From PFJX01 sp964646585 (GTDB taxonomy: Bacteria > Pseudomonadota > Gammaproteobacteria > Burkholderiales > Thiobacillaceae): DNA of 6,530 nucleotides. This document shows positions 5,358-6,530 of the stretch, one piece after another. How positions within the stretch are numbered: the stretch's first letter is position 1; the number at the start of each line of letters is the position of its first letter. A program made the position numbers and the translations under genes. The notes under the pieces are model-generated. The model saw only the letters and a list, made by a program, of their open reading frames with translations, was not told the DNA's origin and searched no databases. The DNA lies in contig CAZYEY010000118.1 of assembly GCA_964646585.1 (NCBI GenBank), positions 1 through 6,530 of the forward strand, in the 5' to 3' direction.

Positions 5358-6370
5358 AACCCCAAGAAGCCCTGGCCCGGGTCATCGAGCACAGGGAAAT
5401 CTTCCACGACGAGATGCTCTCCCTCATGCGCCAGATCATGACCGGGGAGATGAGCCCGGTGATGATCGCTGCCTTCATCACCGGCCTGCGGGTGAAGAAG
5501 GAGACCATCGGCGAGATCGCCGCGGCCGCCATGGTGATGCGTGAGTTCGCCACCAAAGTGCCGGTGCGGGAGACCTCCCGCCTGGTGGACACCTGCGGTA
5601 CAGGCGGCGACTCGGCCCACACCTTCAATATCTCCACCGCCGCCGCCTTCGTGGCCGCCGCCGCGGGCGCCCGGGTGGCCAAGCACGGCGGCCGCTCGGT
5701 GTCCTCCAAATCGGGCAGTGCTGACGTGCTGGAAGCCCTGGGCATCAACATCAACATGACGCCGGAGCAGGTGGCCCACTGCATCAAGGACGTGGGCCTG
5801 GGCTTCATGTTCGCCCCCAACTACCACGGCGCCATGAAACATGCGGCACCGGTGCGCAAGGAACTGGGCGTGCGCACCCTGTTCAACATCCTGGGGCCCC
5901 TGACCAACCCGGCCGGCGCCCCCAACCAGGTGATGGGGGTGTTCCATCCCGACCTGGTGGGCATCCAGGTACGGGTGCTGCAGCGCCTGGGCAGCGAGCG
6001 GGTGCTCATCGTCCATGGCCGCGAGGGCCTGGACGAGATCTCCATCTCCGGGGAGACCCTGGTAGGCGAGCTGCGGGACGGCGAGGTGCGGGAATACGTG
6101 CTGCATCCATCCGACCTGGGCCTCCAGACCCACGACATTGCCAGTCTGAAGGTGGAGACCGTAGAGGAATCCAAGGCTCGCATCCTCAAGGCCCTGGAAG
6201 ATGCCCCCAGCCCGGAGCGGGATATCGTCACCCTCAACGCCGGCGCCGCCATCTACGCCTCCGGGGTGGCGGATTCCCTGGCGGAGGGCGTGGAGCGGGC
6301 CCGCTTCGCCGTCGCCTCCGGCGCCGCCCTGGCCAAGCTGGCGGAGCTGACAGCCTACAAGGCGGGATAA
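5354..6370 (+). CDS. trpD: Anthranilate phosphoribosyltransferase
   Basis: A 338-residue cytoplasmic enzyme of the second tryptophan step, joining anthranilate to PRPP to give phosphoribosylanthranilate. The N-terminal helical domain (about 1-70) carries the anthranilate side. PRPP binding is shown by DTCGTGGD (79-86), followed by NISTAAAFVAAAAG (92-105). KHGGRSVSSKSGSADVLEAL (110-129) is the second signature, NILGPLTNPAGAP (178-190) the third. The metal pair D227-E228 sits in HGREGLDEIS (221-230). Length and motif order match the normal enzyme, with nothing missing. ATG 5354 overlaps the trpG TGA by four bases (ATGA), so the two genes are translationally coupled. An in-frame stretch reaches up to 5018 but lies inside trpG in another frame and has no domain, so it is not the start. 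After the TAA at 6368-6370 comes 96 nt and then a pabB-like gene rather than trpC. Confidence 0.97.
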   Translation: MKPQEALARVIEHREIFHDEMLSLMRQIMTGEMSPVMIAAFITGLRVKKETIGEIAAAAMVMREFATKVPVRETSRLVDTCGTGGDSAHTFNISTAAAFVAAAAGARVAKHGGRSVSSKSGSADVLEALGININMTPEQVAHCIKDVGLGFMFAPNYHGAMKHAAPVRKELGVRTLFNILGPLTNPAGAPNQVMGVFHPDLVGIQVRVLQRLGSERVLIVHGREGLDEISISGETLVGELRDGEVREYVLHPSDLGLQTHDIASLKVETVEESKARILKALEDAPSPERDIVTLNAGAAIYASGVADSLAEGVERARFAVASGAALAKLAELTAYKAG

Positions 6371-6420
6371 CCGCCCCGTGCCCGGCCTTGCGCCTGGCGC
6401 GGAAGCCATCCAGTGCTGGT

Positions 6421-6446
6421 GCGCGCCGGCGGTGGCGGTGGCGCGC
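6421..6446 (+). other. GC-rich inverted repeat before the next gene
   Basis: GCGCGCC (6421-6427) and GGCGCGC (6440-6446) can form a seven-pair stem with a 12-nt loop, ending 8 nt before the GGAGGA ribosome site. No T run follows, so it is not a classical terminator. It may be an mRNA hairpin or chance in GC-rich DNA. The rest of the 96-nt trpD to pabB gap shows nothing else I recognise. Confidence 0.3.
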
Positions 6447-6466
6447 CTGATGGTGGAGGATATGCC

Positions 6467-6530
6467 ATGCGTCTGACTTCCATTCCTTACCGCGAGGACA
6501 GCGCCGAGCTGTTCGAGGCCATTTCCGACG
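6467..6530 (+). CDS. pabB: N-terminus of a probable aminodeoxychorismate synthase component I, cut by the window edge
   Basis: Only 21 codons are visible: MRLTSIPYREDSAELFEAISD. This resembles the start of proteobacterial PabB proteins, whose N-terminus typically has PY, then DSA-LF, before a conserved LPWAVFLDSG stretch that would lie outside the window. PabB makes 4-amino-4-deoxychorismate from chorismate with ammonia from PabA or TrpG, the first step to p-aminobenzoate and folate. ATG 6467 is preceded by GGAGGA (6455-6460) at a 6-nt spacing, which decides the start over the ATG at 6462 (frame closed after four codons). It follows trpG-trpD in the same direction, so the upstream glutaminase could serve it too. 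The remaining coding sequence, including the chorismate-binding domain, is not seen. It does not look like trpC or trpE. Confidence 0.5.
   Translation, partial: MRLTSIPYREDSAELFEAISD

Noticed and set aside
5318..6409. A 363-residue open frame on the minus strand
   Set aside because: It is the antisense shadow of trpD, His/Gly/Gln-rich, with no domain or ribosome site.
1..6530. CRISPR array or tandem repeats
   Set aside because: No regularly spaced direct repeats were seen anywhere in the window.

Overview
The window is high-GC DNA with dense, codon-biased genes and looks proteobacterial. Gene content suggests a betaproteobacterium (Rhodocyclales or Nitrosomonadales type). That placement is an inference from the trpG-trpD pairing, the style of the PP2C-FHA-kinase cluster and the 76-nt tRNA-Arg(CCT); it has not been tested by any search.

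Left block (1-3533, minus strand). Four tightly packed genes read leftwards as one probable operon: a PP2C-type Ser/Thr protein phosphatase, a protein with a canonical FHA domain plus a second degenerate FHA-like domain, an exported trypsin-like serine protease with C-terminal TPRs, and a Hanks-type Ser/Thr protein kinase cut by the window edge. The gaps are 13, 27 and 9 nt. Together they form a phosphothreonine circuit: the kinase writes, the phosphatase erases, the FHA protein reads. The protease-TPR protein is the only member with a signal peptide, so it links the circuit to the envelope. No type VI secretion genes are visible here, although PP2C, FHA and kinase often travel together in such loci.

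Middle block (3534-4784). About 1.25 kb has no intact protein gene and is a graveyard of mobile DNA. From left to right it holds a broken IS3-family OrfA (minus strand), a phage lysis-cassette remnant in which the start of a GH108 endolysin is fused to the end of a 3TM-type holin (plus strand), a tRNA-Arg(CCT) gene with a U-U mismatch in its acceptor stem, the 5' end of a second IS3-like element (minus strand), and a probable rho-independent terminator. About 100 bases just after the tRNA and about 100 before trpG hold nothing else I recognise.

Right block (4785-6530, plus strand). trpG (anthranilate synthase glutaminase subunit, possibly also serving as PabA) overlaps trpD (anthranilate phosphoribosyltransferase) by ATGA. 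After a 96-nt gap comes the first 21 codons of a gene that looks like pabB. trpE is not directly upstream and trpC is not directly downstream, so this is a partial trp cluster beside a rearranged region. TrpG could serve both tryptophan and folate synthesis if the downstream gene is pabB.
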